Assembly (NCBI RefSeq): GCF_000016825.1
Contig: NC_009513.1
Location: forward strand, 1,077,501-1,141,500
Direction of reading: 5' to 3'
From: Limosilactobacillus reuteri subsp. reuteri
GTDB lineage: Bacteria > Bacillota > Bacilli > Lactobacillales > Lactobacillaceae
Length of the DNA: 64,000 bases
A model generated the notes under the pieces. It was not told where the DNA came from, ran no database searches, and saw only the letters and a list, made by a program, of their open reading frames with translations. Below, piece after piece: positions 50,860 through 59,987 of the stretch. A program made the position numbers and the translations under genes. The first letter of the stretch is position 1; the number at the start of each line of letters is the position of its first letter.

Positions 50860-51045
50860 TTACTTGTCGCTAACCATCTTACCAGCTACACTATAGCGGT
50901 CTTTGCGCATCTCATTCAACACGATATGCACCCGTTCGGCAGGAACATTGGCATCCTTTGAAATTGCTGCTGTAACATCCTTTACGAGAGCCTTTAACTG
51001 CTCATCGGTCCGGCCTTCAATCAAGTCGATATGAACTAATGGCAT
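50860..51045 (-). CDS. 4-oxalocrotonate tautomerase family protein
   Basis: The 61-aa protein has the catalytic N-terminal proline (MPLVHIDLIEGRT) and the family middle LKALVKDVTAAISKDANVPA. These tiny enzymes form hexamers and move protons in keto-enol isomerisations; the physiological substrate in lactobacilli is unknown. Confidence 0.9.
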   Translation of the reverse strand: MPLVHIDLIEGRTDEQLKALVKDVTAAISKDANVPAERVHIVLNEMRKDRYSVAGKMVSDK

Positions 51046-51127
51046 AATCCGTGCCTCCTTCTAAATTCATTTAAAATCTTACCATAAGAGCGCTTTTCCG
51101 GCAATTACATTAGGTCAAAATATTAAA

Positions 51128-52957
51128 TTATTTTCGCCCTTGTAAATTTTCCCGGACTTCCTCAGCTGCTTGGCGGTCACCAGTAAAGAGAATATGATCG
51201 CCGTATTCTAGCACTGTATCCCCATGCGGATCAATTGGCTTGCGGTTTCTGAAGATTCGACTAATCGTAATTTTGTTAACAAACGGTAAAGTATGCAATT
51301 CGCGTCCACTATACCGGCTGTTTAACAGTGTAGCCTCATATAGTCCCGCCTCGGTATCGGTCAACATCCGCAAGATCAATGGTGATTCAATCAAGGCCCG
51401 CAAGACACTGCTTTGGACATTGAAACTATTAAAGATTTCAATTCCTTTTTCACGAAGAGCACTAACATCTTTGGGATCAAGACGGGGATTATTTTGACTA
51501 GCAATCACCCGTTTTACCCCATGTTCTTTGGCGATCTGAGCTAACCGCGCGGACTTATGATCATTTAAGAATCCAACAACGATAATGTCACAATCAAAGT
51601 AGCCGCCTTGTTCAAGGGACTCCGCGTCAAGTTTAGGCATATATTCTAAATGTTTCACCTGACTATTATAAATCTTGAAGTTATTTTCATTGTCCGTAAC
51701 CATCCGCACGTCATACCAGTTCTTATATAATTGTTGTGAAATCGGGACAGTTAAAGTATTGGTTCCGATAAAGTTTACCTTTTGTTTGATTAAGTCCGCC
51801 TTCTCAAGTTTGTAGGTTGAATTAAATGCAATTGGCGCAATGATACAAACAATAACAGCGGCCAAAGTGAAAGCTGCTGATTGCGCTTGGGTAATTGCAT
51901 GCAGGTTGCGAGCAACTTCCAAGGTCGGCAAAACCAAGGTAATCGTGGTTGCTACCAAGAAGCTTCCGGCAAACGAGTTACGAAGCTTAAACCGACGCCG
52001 ATAAATTATCATGGTTGGCAACTTGGCAAGGATAAAGCCGATGACCAAAATCGGGATTAGGGCAAGCGCTTGGTGGTTAGCAAATAAGTTCTTCAAGTCG
52101 AGCCGGTCGCCGGTCATGATAAAGAAGAACGGAATCAAAAAACCGTAGCCAATGGAGTTAAGCCGGTCTTCAGTTGTTTCACTTGGCTGAAGAAGTTTCA
52201 TCACCATTCCTGCCAAGAAAGCACCAAGAATGTTTTCCGCCCCGACTGTCTCGGCAATCGTCACTAGTGCAAAGATCAAGAAGAAGGCAAGGCGAACATC
52301 TAGCTGGGTTGTTGATTTTGAAATCTTGTTAAACCAAACATATGGCTGCTTAAACCGACGTAACAGGATAAAAGCCGCTAAGAAAAGTAAAACAATTAGC
52401 CATAGCCGACGAGCATTACCCCCATTGATTGAGGCATAAAAAGTCAACGCTAACATCGGGACCACTTCTCCTAAAACCGCCGTTAGCAGGATCGTCTGGC
52501 CCACCGGTTTTTGCAAGATATCCTTTTCCTTTAGCGTTGCGATAACCACCCCGAGGGCAACCGTTGAAAAGATAATTGTCGCCAAGAGAACATCCTTGAA
52601 TAAGCCCAAACGACTAATTACGATTGCAATAATCAGCGCTGCGGCGATAATAAGGCCAAATGCCTGCGAGGCCATAACGACTGGTGACTTACTATCACGC
52701 TTTTTCCCGGGCGTTTTGCGGAACAGGTCAAAATTGATCTCCATCCCGGACAAAAACATTAACATAATAACCCCCATCGACGACATCATATTGAGGGTCC
52801 AGTTGGGGTTAACGATATTTAAGAAACTTTTTCCCAGAATAATCCCCGTGATAATTTCAGCAATGGCGGTCGGAATTGAAGAAACTTTAAACCGCGCCAT
52901 AATAATAGGAATAATTAACGCCGCTAACATAACGATTAACAGTGATAATTGTTGCAT
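51128..52957 (-). CDS. CPA2-family cation:proton antiporter with TrkA domain
   Basis: The 609-aa protein has about twelve to thirteen membrane helices (residues 1-380), including AEIITGIILGKSFL, MFLSGMEINFDLF and VALGVVIATLKEK, followed by a cytoplasmic TrkA-N-like nucleotide-binding region (CDIIVVGFLNDHKSARLA) and a C-terminal TrkA-C domain (SGRELHTLPFVN, HILFTGDRQAAEEV). It probably exchanges sodium or potassium for protons under ligand control. ATG 52957 follows GGGAGAAAG; a longer start is unsupported. Confidence 0.9.
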   Translation of the reverse strand: MQQLSLLIVMLAALIIPIIMARFKVSSIPTAIAEIITGIILGKSFLNIVNPNWTLNMMSSMGVIMLMFLSGMEINFDLFRKTPGKKRDSKSPVVMASQAFGLIIAAALIIAIVISRLGLFKDVLLATIIFSTVALGVVIATLKEKDILQKPVGQTILLTAVLGEVVPMLALTFYASINGGNARRLWLIVLLFLAAFILLRRFKQPYVWFNKISKSTTQLDVRLAFFLIFALVTIAETVGAENILGAFLAGMVMKLLQPSETTEDRLNSIGYGFLIPFFFIMTGDRLDLKNLFANHQALALIPILVIGFILAKLPTMIIYRRRFKLRNSFAGSFLVATTITLVLPTLEVARNLHAITQAQSAAFTLAAVIVCIIAPIAFNSTYKLEKADLIKQKVNFIGTNTLTVPISQQLYKNWYDVRMVTDNENNFKIYNSQVKHLEYMPKLDAESLEQGGYFDCDIIVVGFLNDHKSARLAQIAKEHGVKRVIASQNNPRLDPKDVSALREKGIEIFNSFNVQSSVLRALIESPLILRMLTDTEAGLYEATLLNSRYSGRELHTLPFVNKITISRIFRNRKPIDPHGDTVLEYGDHILFTGDRQAAEEVRENLQGRK

Positions 52958-53095
52958 ATTTTCTTTCTCCCTTCCTATTTTATACAGCAATATTATATAC
53001 TTCTTAACTTGAAATTAAAATATTCTAACTAAATCGACTTAAATCATTGTTCGCGGTACAATTAATATATTACACAAAAGGAGAATTTATTATCT

Positions 53096-54499
53096 ATGGG
53101 GAATAAATTAACTGCATGTACAAGTATATTAATTGGAAAGGATGCTAGTATCGACGGCACGATCATGATCGGTCGAAATGAAGATGCTAAGGCTGCCTGG
53201 CCCAAGCACATGGTTGTTCACCAGCGTGGCGAAATGCCCAACCACTTCATCTCTAAGGATACCCGTTTAGAGCTTGACTTGCCAGAAGAAAGCGCTCGAT
53301 ACACGGCGACTCCCGAATGGACAGATAAAGATGGTTTATTTGAAGAAGATGGGATTAATGAATACGATGTCGCAATGAGCGCAACCGAAAGTGCTTATTC
53401 GAATGCCCTTGTTTTAGGCTATGATCCGCTGGTTGAAAATGGGCTAAACGAAGAAGCAATGATCACCGTGGTGCTACCATATGTCAAAACTGCTCGTGAA
53501 GGGGTTCAACGCCTTGGTAACTTGATTGCAAAGTACGGAACTGGCGAAACAAACGGGGTCCTTTTCGCCGATAATGACGAGGCTTGGTACTTCGAAACCG
53601 GGGCAGGTCACTACTGGGTTGCGCAACGGATTCCAGATGATTCATACGCGGTGGTCGCCAACCAACTGGCAATTCAAGAGATTGACTTTAATGATTCTGC
53701 CAACTTCATGTTCCATCCGGGGATTCAAGAATTCGTTGAGAAGCATGACTTGAACCCTGATCCATCGACTTTTAACTTCCGCAAGATCTTTGGGACGGCT
53801 GATCGGTCAGACGCAATCTACTCTGAACCGCGGGTATGGGCTGGTCACCAAATGTTTAGCCCCCGGCAAGCAACGGACGAGACACCAGAATCCACTGAAT
53901 TGCCATTTATCATGAAGCCGGACCATAAGTTATCGATTTTTGATGCCCAGAACTATCTCAGTAATCACTATGAGGGAACCGAATTCGATCCCCTTGGTCA
54001 CGGTGAACACGCTCATAAGTACCGGCCAATTAGTTTAGCAAAGACCCAAGAGTCACATATTTTACAGATGAACCGACCGGGCGCTAATATTCACTGGTTA
54101 GCAATGGGAGTCGCTGCTGAAAGTACCTATGTGCCATTCTTCAACGGCATTACTGATACGCCAGCCCCTTACAAGCGTGGGAAGCTGCCGGCCCAGCTCA
54201 ACTCTGCTTACTGGATTTTCAAGCATACCAGTGTGCTAGTTGACAGTCACCTGCACGATTTCCTTCCATTATTACGGGACGTACAAAAGGAACGAAACGC
54301 CGCGGCCATTAAGATGATTGCCGAAACTGATCGTCGCCTTCCAAGCCTCAAAGGAGAAGCACGAGCAATTTTCTTAACGCGACAAAGTGACGATTATGCG
54401 ACCGATACTTTGAACGCATATAAGAAATTAAGCCTTGAGCTAATTACGAAGATGACTGATTATTGTGAATTAAACTTTAATACGGACGAGAATCTGTAA
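53096..54499 (+). CDS. C69-family dipeptidase (PepD type)
   Basis: The 467-aa Ntn-hydrolase has the nucleophile Cys8 in TACTSILIGKDAS, IGRNEDAK and the family elements DEAWYFETGAGHYWVAQR and VVANQLAI. It cleaves dipeptides in the cytoplasm. Clear AAGGAG before the ATG. Divergent from the antiporter, upstream of an IS3 copy. Confidence 0.93.
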   Translation: MGNKLTACTSILIGKDASIDGTIMIGRNEDAKAAWPKHMVVHQRGEMPNHFISKDTRLELDLPEESARYTATPEWTDKDGLFEEDGINEYDVAMSATESAYSNALVLGYDPLVENGLNEEAMITVVLPYVKTAREGVQRLGNLIAKYGTGETNGVLFADNDEAWYFETGAGHYWVAQRIPDDSYAVVANQLAIQEIDFNDSANFMFHPGIQEFVEKHDLNPDPSTFNFRKIFGTADRSDAIYSEPRVWAGHQMFSPRQATDETPESTELPFIMKPDHKLSIFDAQNYLSNHYEGTEFDPLGHGEHAHKYRPISLAKTQESHILQMNRPGANIHWLAMGVAAESTYVPFFNGITDTPAPYKRGKLPAQLNSAYWIFKHTSVLVDSHLHDFLPLLRDVQKERNAAAIKMIAETDRRLPSLKGEARAIFLTRQSDDYATDTLNAYKKLSLELITKMTDYCELNFNTDENL

Positions 54500-54650
54500 G
54501 ACAAAAAAGAAGCAGAGGCTGGGAATTAACTATTAATTCTTGGTTCTCTAACAGTAAAATCCGGACTATGATTTTGATTGATGGCTATAATGCCCTCTAA
54601 GTATACAGATGAAATAGAAAATTCATCTTATATACTGGAGGGCATTTTTT

Positions 54651-55364
54651 GTGGGTAGGAATTCAAAATATAGTACAGAAGAAAAGCTATCGATATTAAA
54701 CGAATTAAGTCATTCTAGTGTTAAAGAGGTTGCTAGAAAGTATTCAGTTAATGACAGTACCATTTCACATTGGCAATTACTTTATAAATACCAAGGGATT
54801 GATGGATTGCGATCTACTCACCACAATTGTAGCTATTCAAAGGAATTTAAGCTGGCTTTGGTTCAACAATATCAGGAATCAACAGATTCCCTTGAAGTAT
54901 TCGCAATCAAACATGGATTAAAATCAAAAAGACAATTATCAAATTGGATTATCCAGTATAATGAATCAAAACTGAAGGCTTATACGTCAAGAAAGCGAGA
55001 TTCAATTATGCTAGGACGGAAAACTACTTTTGAAGAACGATTATCGATAATTGAGGAACTGATTAAACATGATATCAACTACAATTGGGCAGTAGGTAAG
55101 TACCATGTTAGTTACCAACAAGTCTATGGTTGGTATCAAAAATATCGTAAAAGTGGTAATGACCCGCAATCACTTCGCGATCGGCGGGGTAAAGCCAAGC
55201 CGAAGGAAGCATGGACAGAAGTTGATCGACTAAAAGCTGAAAATCGCTTACTAAAGACCCAACTTCTTCGTAAAGAAATGGAAGATACCTACTCAAAAAA
55301 AGTAATGGAAATACGCAATCGGGAGGCGAACGATTCTTCAAACAACAAGCTATCAAAAAATTGA
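54651..55364 (+). CDS. IS3-family OrfA (HTH protein)
   Basis: The 237-aa protein has two HTH-type repeats (EEKLSILNELSHSSVKEVAR, FEERLSIIEELIKHDINYNW) and a C-terminal leucine zipper (DRLKAENRLLKTQLLRKEME). GTG start after GGAGGG. A run of six As (TCAAAAAATTG, about 55350-55360) just before its stop is the likely -1 frameshift site that makes the OrfAB transposase. Confidence 0.92.
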   Translation: MGRNSKYSTEEKLSILNELSHSSVKEVARKYSVNDSTISHWQLLYKYQGIDGLRSTHHNCSYSKEFKLALVQQYQESTDSLEVFAIKHGLKSKRQLSNWIIQYNESKLKAYTSRKRDSIMLGRKTTFEERLSIIEELIKHDINYNWAVGKYHVSYQQVYGWYQKYRKSGNDPQSLRDRRGKAKPKEAWTEVDRLKAENRLLKTQLLRKEMEDTYSKKVMEIRNREANDSSNNKLSKN

Positions 55365-56212
55365 GTCAAGAACATGACTGGCCAATTAGTGTCTTGTGTC
55401 AGATCGCTGGCATAACTAGAGATGCTTACTACAACTGGCTTCATAGAAAGCCAAGTAATTATAAAGTTGAACAATCAGAGCTACTTGAAGCAATTCTAGA
55501 ATTAGAGGAAAAACATAAGTGGACACTGGGTTACTTAGCGATGACAACGCAACTAGCCTTTGAAAATAAACTAAGCTTCAAGGCGGGACTAAAGCGGGTA
55601 ACTAATTGTATGAGAAATCATGGAATCAGGGCTAATATCCGGAAGAAGAGACATAATCGTGTTAAGCGTTATGAAGAATATATCAATGATAATTTACTCA
55701 ATGAACAATTTGATCGTCAGAGTAAAAACGAAGTTTGGGTAACCGATACTACAGAGGTTCTGTACGGGATAGATCAGGTAAAGAAGGCTCACGTGCATGT
55801 GGCTTTGGACCTGTATGGACGTTACGCTTTGAGCTACAATATCTCACCCACAGAAACAGCAGTGTCAGCAATTGAGGTATTTAAACGTGCCTTCAAAGTG
55901 GAACCGGATGCCCATCCGCTGATCCATACGGATCGCGGATCAGCATATTGTTCAATGGCTTTTAATGACTATTTAGCCGATCAAAACTGTATTCACAGCA
56001 TGTCACACCCAGGCCATCCTTGGGAGAACTCGCCGATGGAACGCTGGTGGAGTGATTTTAAGCTCATTTGGTTAGCCAAACGTTCGCGGCCTAAAACATT
56101 GACGGAATTAGAACAATCAGTAAAGAAAGCTATTAAATATTTCAACACTCAACGAGCTTATACATCCAAAAACGGCTTGAGCGCAGAAAAATTCCGCGCT
56201 CAAGCCGCATAA
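55361..56212 (+). CDS. IS3-family OrfB (DDE integrase domain)
   Basis: The 283-aa protein carries the DDE triad in WVTDTTEVLYG, LIHTDRGSAY and WENSPMERWWSDFK. It is normally made as a fusion with OrfA by -1 slippage. TTG at 55361 is the first start codon. Intact. Confidence 0.94.
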   Translation: MSQEHDWPISVLCQIAGITRDAYYNWLHRKPSNYKVEQSELLEAILELEEKHKWTLGYLAMTTQLAFENKLSFKAGLKRVTNCMRNHGIRANIRKKRHNRVKRYEEYINDNLLNEQFDRQSKNEVWVTDTTEVLYGIDQVKKAHVHVALDLYGRYALSYNISPTETAVSAIEVFKRAFKVEPDAHPLIHTDRGSAYCSMAFNDYLADQNCIHSMSHPGHPWENSPMERWWSDFKLIWLAKRSRPKTLTELEQSVKKAIKYFNTQRAYTSKNGLSAEKFRAQAA

Positions 56213-56325
56213 ACTATTTTTCTATTTAAACTGTATACTTGACAGGCACTAGTGCCATCGATCAAAATCATAGTCCGGATTTTACTGTTAGAGAACGAAG
56301 AATTAATAGTTAATTCCCAGCCTCT

Positions 56326-56703
56326 TTTTTAGACAATGCATCGAGTATTACTGTAAGTAATTAAGCAAGCATTGCATAAGCGTTAAGTCATTGCAATAAA
56401 CCCTTGCTCTCTGCATTGTTATAATAATTACCATGTGATAAATTTTATAACTTATCCACATTTATGGGATAACAGGATTTAGATAAATTTCAATACATAA
56501 GTTAATGTTTTTTTCCGTTTTTAAGCCCTTTTGCGAATTTTGCTGTCTCTTAATGCTGATAAATGAAGTTTTCCATCCCATTGTTTCAGAAATGTTAAAT
56601 TTTGATTTTGATTGTCATTAATAGAAAGTTTAAGTATTTACCAGTAATCATTGGCTGGCTTGTATTTATCAATTGATATGAAGGTCCTCTTCTCTATGCA
56701 AAT
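56326..56703. other. gene-free interval
   Basis: No gene seen. It contains one sequence identical to a DnaA box (TTATCCACA, 56452-56460), alone and without a cluster, and a TATAAT at about 56419. I see no other feature. Confidence 0.4.
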
Positions 56704-56747
56704 AAAAACGAGGATCAAAGAGTTTTACTTCTTCAAATCCTCGTTTA
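56704..56747 (-). terminator. terminator of the ahpC-ahpF-like operon
   Basis: Arms AAAACGAGGAT and ATCCTCGTTT enclose ~21 bases; the minus-strand side continues with TTTTTATTT. It begins three bases after the stop codon at 56750. Confidence 0.8.
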
Positions 56748-56749
56748 TC

Positions 56750-58417
56750 TTAATTTTGATGATGTTTTTCAACTGCCGTAACTAGTTCTTCCAATGATTG
56801 ACTTCCAAAAATAACTGGGTCATCATCAATCATCGTCGCTGGAACACTCATGATCTTCTTTTCTTTCCGTAATTCTGGGAAGTGTTGCAGATCAATCATT
56901 GTAGCAGTAATTCCCGTGTTGAGAGAAGCCATCCGTTGACAAGCCGCAACAACATCAGGACAGAAATGACAAGTTAAGGAAACGCCAATCCGAATCTTAG
57001 TCGGCGCAAGTTTCTTAATTCGTTCTACCATTTCTGGTGCAATTGTTTGTCCAGGACCGGCAACGTTGTAGACACCTAGAACTAAGGAGTTTAATTCGTG
57101 ACCAGTTGGAATCCCCGCATAATGTAAGCCAGTATCATTACCATCCGCATCAAGCAAGCGCAATTGTGGTAAGTACTTTACGTCCGCTGGCGCCGGTTTA
57201 GTCTCCATCTGCAGGTGCTTATCAAGTGAAGCAAATTCTTCAACAAAGCTAACTAACTGATTGCTAAGCTCTGTCCCATTGGTTAACACTTGGAGTTTAA
57301 TATCCTTAGTCAAACGGGCAAAGATTGGCTGCAATTGTTGGTCAATCTCAGCTGGCAACCAGTTTCCTTCATGCGACGTAGTGTTTTCTTGTTGACTAAG
57401 TTCGCTCGTCTGCCCCACAGTCTTAGCAGGCTTTTTATTAGTTTCTGCATGAATTGGGATACCTTGCTTTTCCTTTTGCAAAATAATGTATCGTTCTGCA
57501 GCAGTAGAAGCAACCGCCCCATCGGATGCAGCTGTCACGATCTGACGAAGATTTTTATGGATAACATCCCCAGCAGCGTAAACGCCATCGATGTTTGTCT
57601 TACCATTTTCATCCGTCATGATATAGCCCCGATCATCCAAATCAAGGATATTAGCTAATGCTTTCGTTGCTGGTTGCGTACCAATATAAATGAACATCCC
57701 AAATGTCTGGTCACCATCATCGACATGGTAAACCGTCTCTTCGCCAGTCTTATTATTAACCAAGGTAGCAGTAGTAAGGTAATCATCCCCACTAACTTCC
57801 TTTACCTCAGTATTGTATTCCACACTAACTTTAGGATTATCCAAGGCACGCTTAGCCGTCAATACAGGACATGCAAAATGATCGCCACGAACTAAAACAG
57901 TAACGTGCTTGGCAAAGCGGCTCAAATAGTCAGCTTCTTCAGCGGCCGCATATCCGCCACCAACGACAAAGACTTGAAGACCGGTAAAAAGTTCGCCATC
58001 ACAAGTTGAGCAATAAGCAATTCCCCGTCCACGGAATTCATTTTCACCGGGAAAACCAACTTTTTTAGGGTTAGCACCAGTCGCAATAATTACGCTTCGG
58101 GCAGTATATTTTTGACCACTCTTGCCAATCAATGTCTTAACTTCACCAGTAAGATCAAACTTTTCAACCGCATCATGTTGAATTTCAACCCCAAAGCTAG
58201 CGACCTGGCTTTGCATCTGGTTCATCAATTGGGTACCGTCGACTTTTTCGACAGCTGGATAATTATAAACCACCGAGGTCGTTGTTACCTGACCGCCGAC
58301 AGTATCTCCTTCTAAAATCAATGTATCCAGGGTTGCACGTCCAGCATATAAACCAGCAGATAATCCCGCTGGTCCAGCACCAACGATGATTAAATCATAT
58401 AAATGTTGTTCTGCCAT
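56750..58417 (-). CDS. AhpF-like flavoprotein with reversed domain order
   Basis: The 555-aa protein starts with a complete thioredoxin-reductase module: FAD loop IVGAGPAGLSAG (11-22), redox pair CSTCD (Cys136/Cys139), NADPH loop VVGGGYAAAE (151-160) and TNIDGVYAAGDV (274-285). After a Gln/Thr-rich linker (about 320-350) come two thioredoxin-like folds, the second with CHFCPDV (Cys483/Cys486), the active motif of the AhpF N-terminal domain. In AhpF this part is N-terminal; here it is C-terminal. It lies 13 bases behind ahpC and should reduce it with NAD(P)H. Confidence 0.88.
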   Translation of the reverse strand: MAEQHLYDLIIVGAGPAGLSAGLYAGRATLDTLILEGDTVGGQVTTTSVVYNYPAVEKVDGTQLMNQMQSQVASFGVEIQHDAVEKFDLTGEVKTLIGKSGQKYTARSVIIATGANPKKVGFPGENEFRGRGIAYCSTCDGELFTGLQVFVVGGGYAAAEEADYLSRFAKHVTVLVRGDHFACPVLTAKRALDNPKVSVEYNTEVKEVSGDDYLTTATLVNNKTGEETVYHVDDGDQTFGMFIYIGTQPATKALANILDLDDRGYIMTDENGKTNIDGVYAAGDVIHKNLRQIVTAASDGAVASTAAERYIILQKEKQGIPIHAETNKKPAKTVGQTSELSQQENTTSHEGNWLPAEIDQQLQPIFARLTKDIKLQVLTNGTELSNQLVSFVEEFASLDKHLQMETKPAPADVKYLPQLRLLDADGNDTGLHYAGIPTGHELNSLVLGVYNVAGPGQTIAPEMVERIKKLAPTKIRIGVSLTCHFCPDVVAACQRMASLNTGITATMIDLQHFPELRKEKKIMSVPATMIDDDPVIFGSQSLEELVTAVEKHHQN

Positions 58418-58430
58418 TTAGCTCACCAAA

Positions 58431-58994
58431 TTAAAGCTTACCAACTAGATCAAGACTTGGCTTAATTGAATCTTGGCCTGGCTTCCAGTTTGCTGGGCAG
58501 ACCCGGTCACCATGTTCACGAACAAATTGGGCAGCTTGGAGCGTCCGTAAGATCTCATCAGCACTCCGACCAATTCCCATGTTGTTAATTGTGTAGGATT
58601 GGATAATACCATCAGGATCAATGATGAAGACTCCCCGGTATGCTTGACCAGCGTCTTCGTCAAGAACATCGAACATTCGGGCTAACTTACCAGCTGGGTC
58701 AGCAAGCATTGAATATTTGATCTTGCCAATCTTGTCAGAAGCCTGAGCCCATGCCTTGTGGACAAATTCGGTATCCTCAGAAACAGAGTAAATCTCGGCA
58801 TTTGCTTTCTTGAAGTCTTCGTACTTATCTTGCAAAGCTTCCAATTCAGTTGGACAAACAAATGAAAAGTCAGCTGGGTAGAAGAAGAAAACACTCCACT
58901 TACCTAAAACATCCTTCTTGGATACTTCGGTTGTTTCACCATCATGATAAGCATTTACCTTAAAATCTTCAATTTCATGTCCTACAAAGTTCAT
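58431..58994 (-). CDS. ahpC: alkyl hydroperoxide reductase subunit C (peroxiredoxin)
   Basis: The 187-aa 2-Cys peroxiredoxin has the peroxidatic cysteine in FSFVCPTELEAL and the resolving cysteine in RVCPANWKPG. It removes hydrogen peroxide and organic hydroperoxides in the cytoplasm. First gene of an operon with its reductase, behind PerR-like boxes. Confidence 0.97.
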   Translation of the reverse strand: MNFVGHEIEDFKVNAYHDGETTEVSKKDVLGKWSVFFFYPADFSFVCPTELEALQDKYEDFKKANAEIYSVSEDTEFVHKAWAQASDKIGKIKYSMLADPAGKLARMFDVLDEDAGQAYRGVFIIDPDGIIQSYTINNMGIGRSADEILRTLQAAQFVREHGDRVCPANWKPGQDSIKPSLDLVGKL

Positions 58995-59012
58995 GTATAT
59001 CCTCTCCTTAAA

Positions 59013-59088
59013 TTAGAATCATTCTTAACTACAACTCTTAGTATAACCTTTTTATGCTAATTTGCAAGCAATTTTAGAACAATTCTAA
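59013..59088 (-). promoter_or_regulatory. ahpC promoter with two PerR-like boxes
   Basis: Box 1 TTAGAATCATTCTTA (59013-59027) lies downstream and box 2 TTAGAACAATTCTAA (59074-59088, a perfect inverted repeat around one central base) lies upstream of a minus-strand promoter with -35 TTGCAA (59067-59062), a 16-base spacer and -10 TATACT (59045-59040). Both boxes fit the Per box TTANAATNATTNTAA with few changes. Peroxide induction of ahpC is the natural reading. Confidence 0.7.
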
Positions 59089-59094
59089 GAAAGA

Positions 59095-59976
59095 TTAAAT
59101 TTCCTTGCCGAAGATTTTCGCCTTAATCGCCTGTCCAGTTGGGGTTCCAGCCAGTCCACCAAGACCTGTTTCCCGTAAATCAACTGGCATTGATCGGCCC
59201 ACCTTATCAAGTGCAGAAATACATTCATCGGCTGGGATCATACTCGTACAACCAGCGAGTGCCATATCGGCTGCAATCAATGCGTTTCCAGCTCCAATCG
59301 CATTTCGTTTAACGCAAGGGATTTCTACCAAACCGGCAATCGGGTCACATACCAAGCCTAACAAGTTACTAAGAGCAATTGCCAATGCTTGACTGCTTTG
59401 TTCTGGACTACCACCCGCTGCTTCAACAGCCGCCGCGGCAGCCATTGCCGATGCTGAACCAACTTCTTCTTGGCAGCCACCTGTCGCGCCAGCAATTCCC
59501 GCATGATTGGCAATAATTAAGCCCAACCCACCAGCAGTAAATAAGAAGCGAATCATCTGATCTTCACTAAGGCCTAATCGTTTTTCTAACATAAAAAGAG
59601 CGCCAGGAAGAGTCCCGGATGAACCGGCAGTCGGGGTTGCGCAGATGACTCCCATTGCTGCGTTAACCTCGTTAGTTGCGATCGCATTTTCCACGGCAGC
59701 CATCATAACATCACCAGAGAGGGTCTTTCTTTCTGCGCGATATTTTTTCAGCTTAATCGCTTCGCCTCCAGTTAGACCAGTTTTTGACCGAACTCCCAGC
59801 TCATTTTCACCTTGTTTAATTGCGGCTCGCATCGTCAGTAAGTTTGATCGCATCCGTTGCCAGACTTCTTTTCGATTGCTACCGGATTCATGACATTCTG
59901 CCTCAATCACTAGTTCGGACAATGCTTTTTGCTGAATTTCTGCAGTTCGCACTAAATCTTTAACACTTTGATACAT
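59095..59976 (-). CDS. sdaAA: L-serine dehydratase, iron-sulfur alpha subunit
   Basis: The 293-aa subunit deaminates serine to pyruvate with a 4Fe-4S cluster. Cysteines in ICATPTAGSSGTLPG, TGGCQEEVGSAS and LVCDPIAGLVEIPC match the family. ATG 59976 after AGGAGAAAG; the ribosome-binding site overlaps the stop of sdaAB. Confidence 0.95.
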   Translation of the reverse strand: MYQSVKDLVRTAEIQQKALSELVIEAECHESGSNRKEVWQRMRSNLLTMRAAIKQGENELGVRSKTGLTGGEAIKLKKYRAERKTLSGDVMMAAVENAIATNEVNAAMGVICATPTAGSSGTLPGALFMLEKRLGLSEDQMIRFLFTAGGLGLIIANHAGIAGATGGCQEEVGSASAMAAAAAVEAAGGSPEQSSQALAIALSNLLGLVCDPIAGLVEIPCVKRNAIGAGNALIAADMALAGCTSMIPADECISALDKVGRSMPVDLRETGLGGLAGTPTGQAIKAKIFGKEI

Positions 59977-59987
59977 CGCTCTTTCTC

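Larger units (their letters stand above)
54514..56325 (+). mobile_element. IS3-family (IS150-like) element with long terminal repeats
   Basis: Two overlapping genes lie between inverted repeats at 54514-54585 and 56254-56325: 72 bp with two mismatches, beginning AGAGGCTGGGAATTAACTAT. Similarity continues inward in weaker form to a shared AAGTATACAG...AAATAGAAAA near 54598-54625 and 56216-56245, about 115 bp in total. IS3 ends are usually 20-40 bp. A target duplication is not evident. Confidence 0.8.

Noticed and set aside
56452-56460. Perfect DnaA box as a sign of a replication origin
   Set aside because: Only one box is present, with no cluster, no dnaA/dnaN and no A+T unwinding region of the usual kind.
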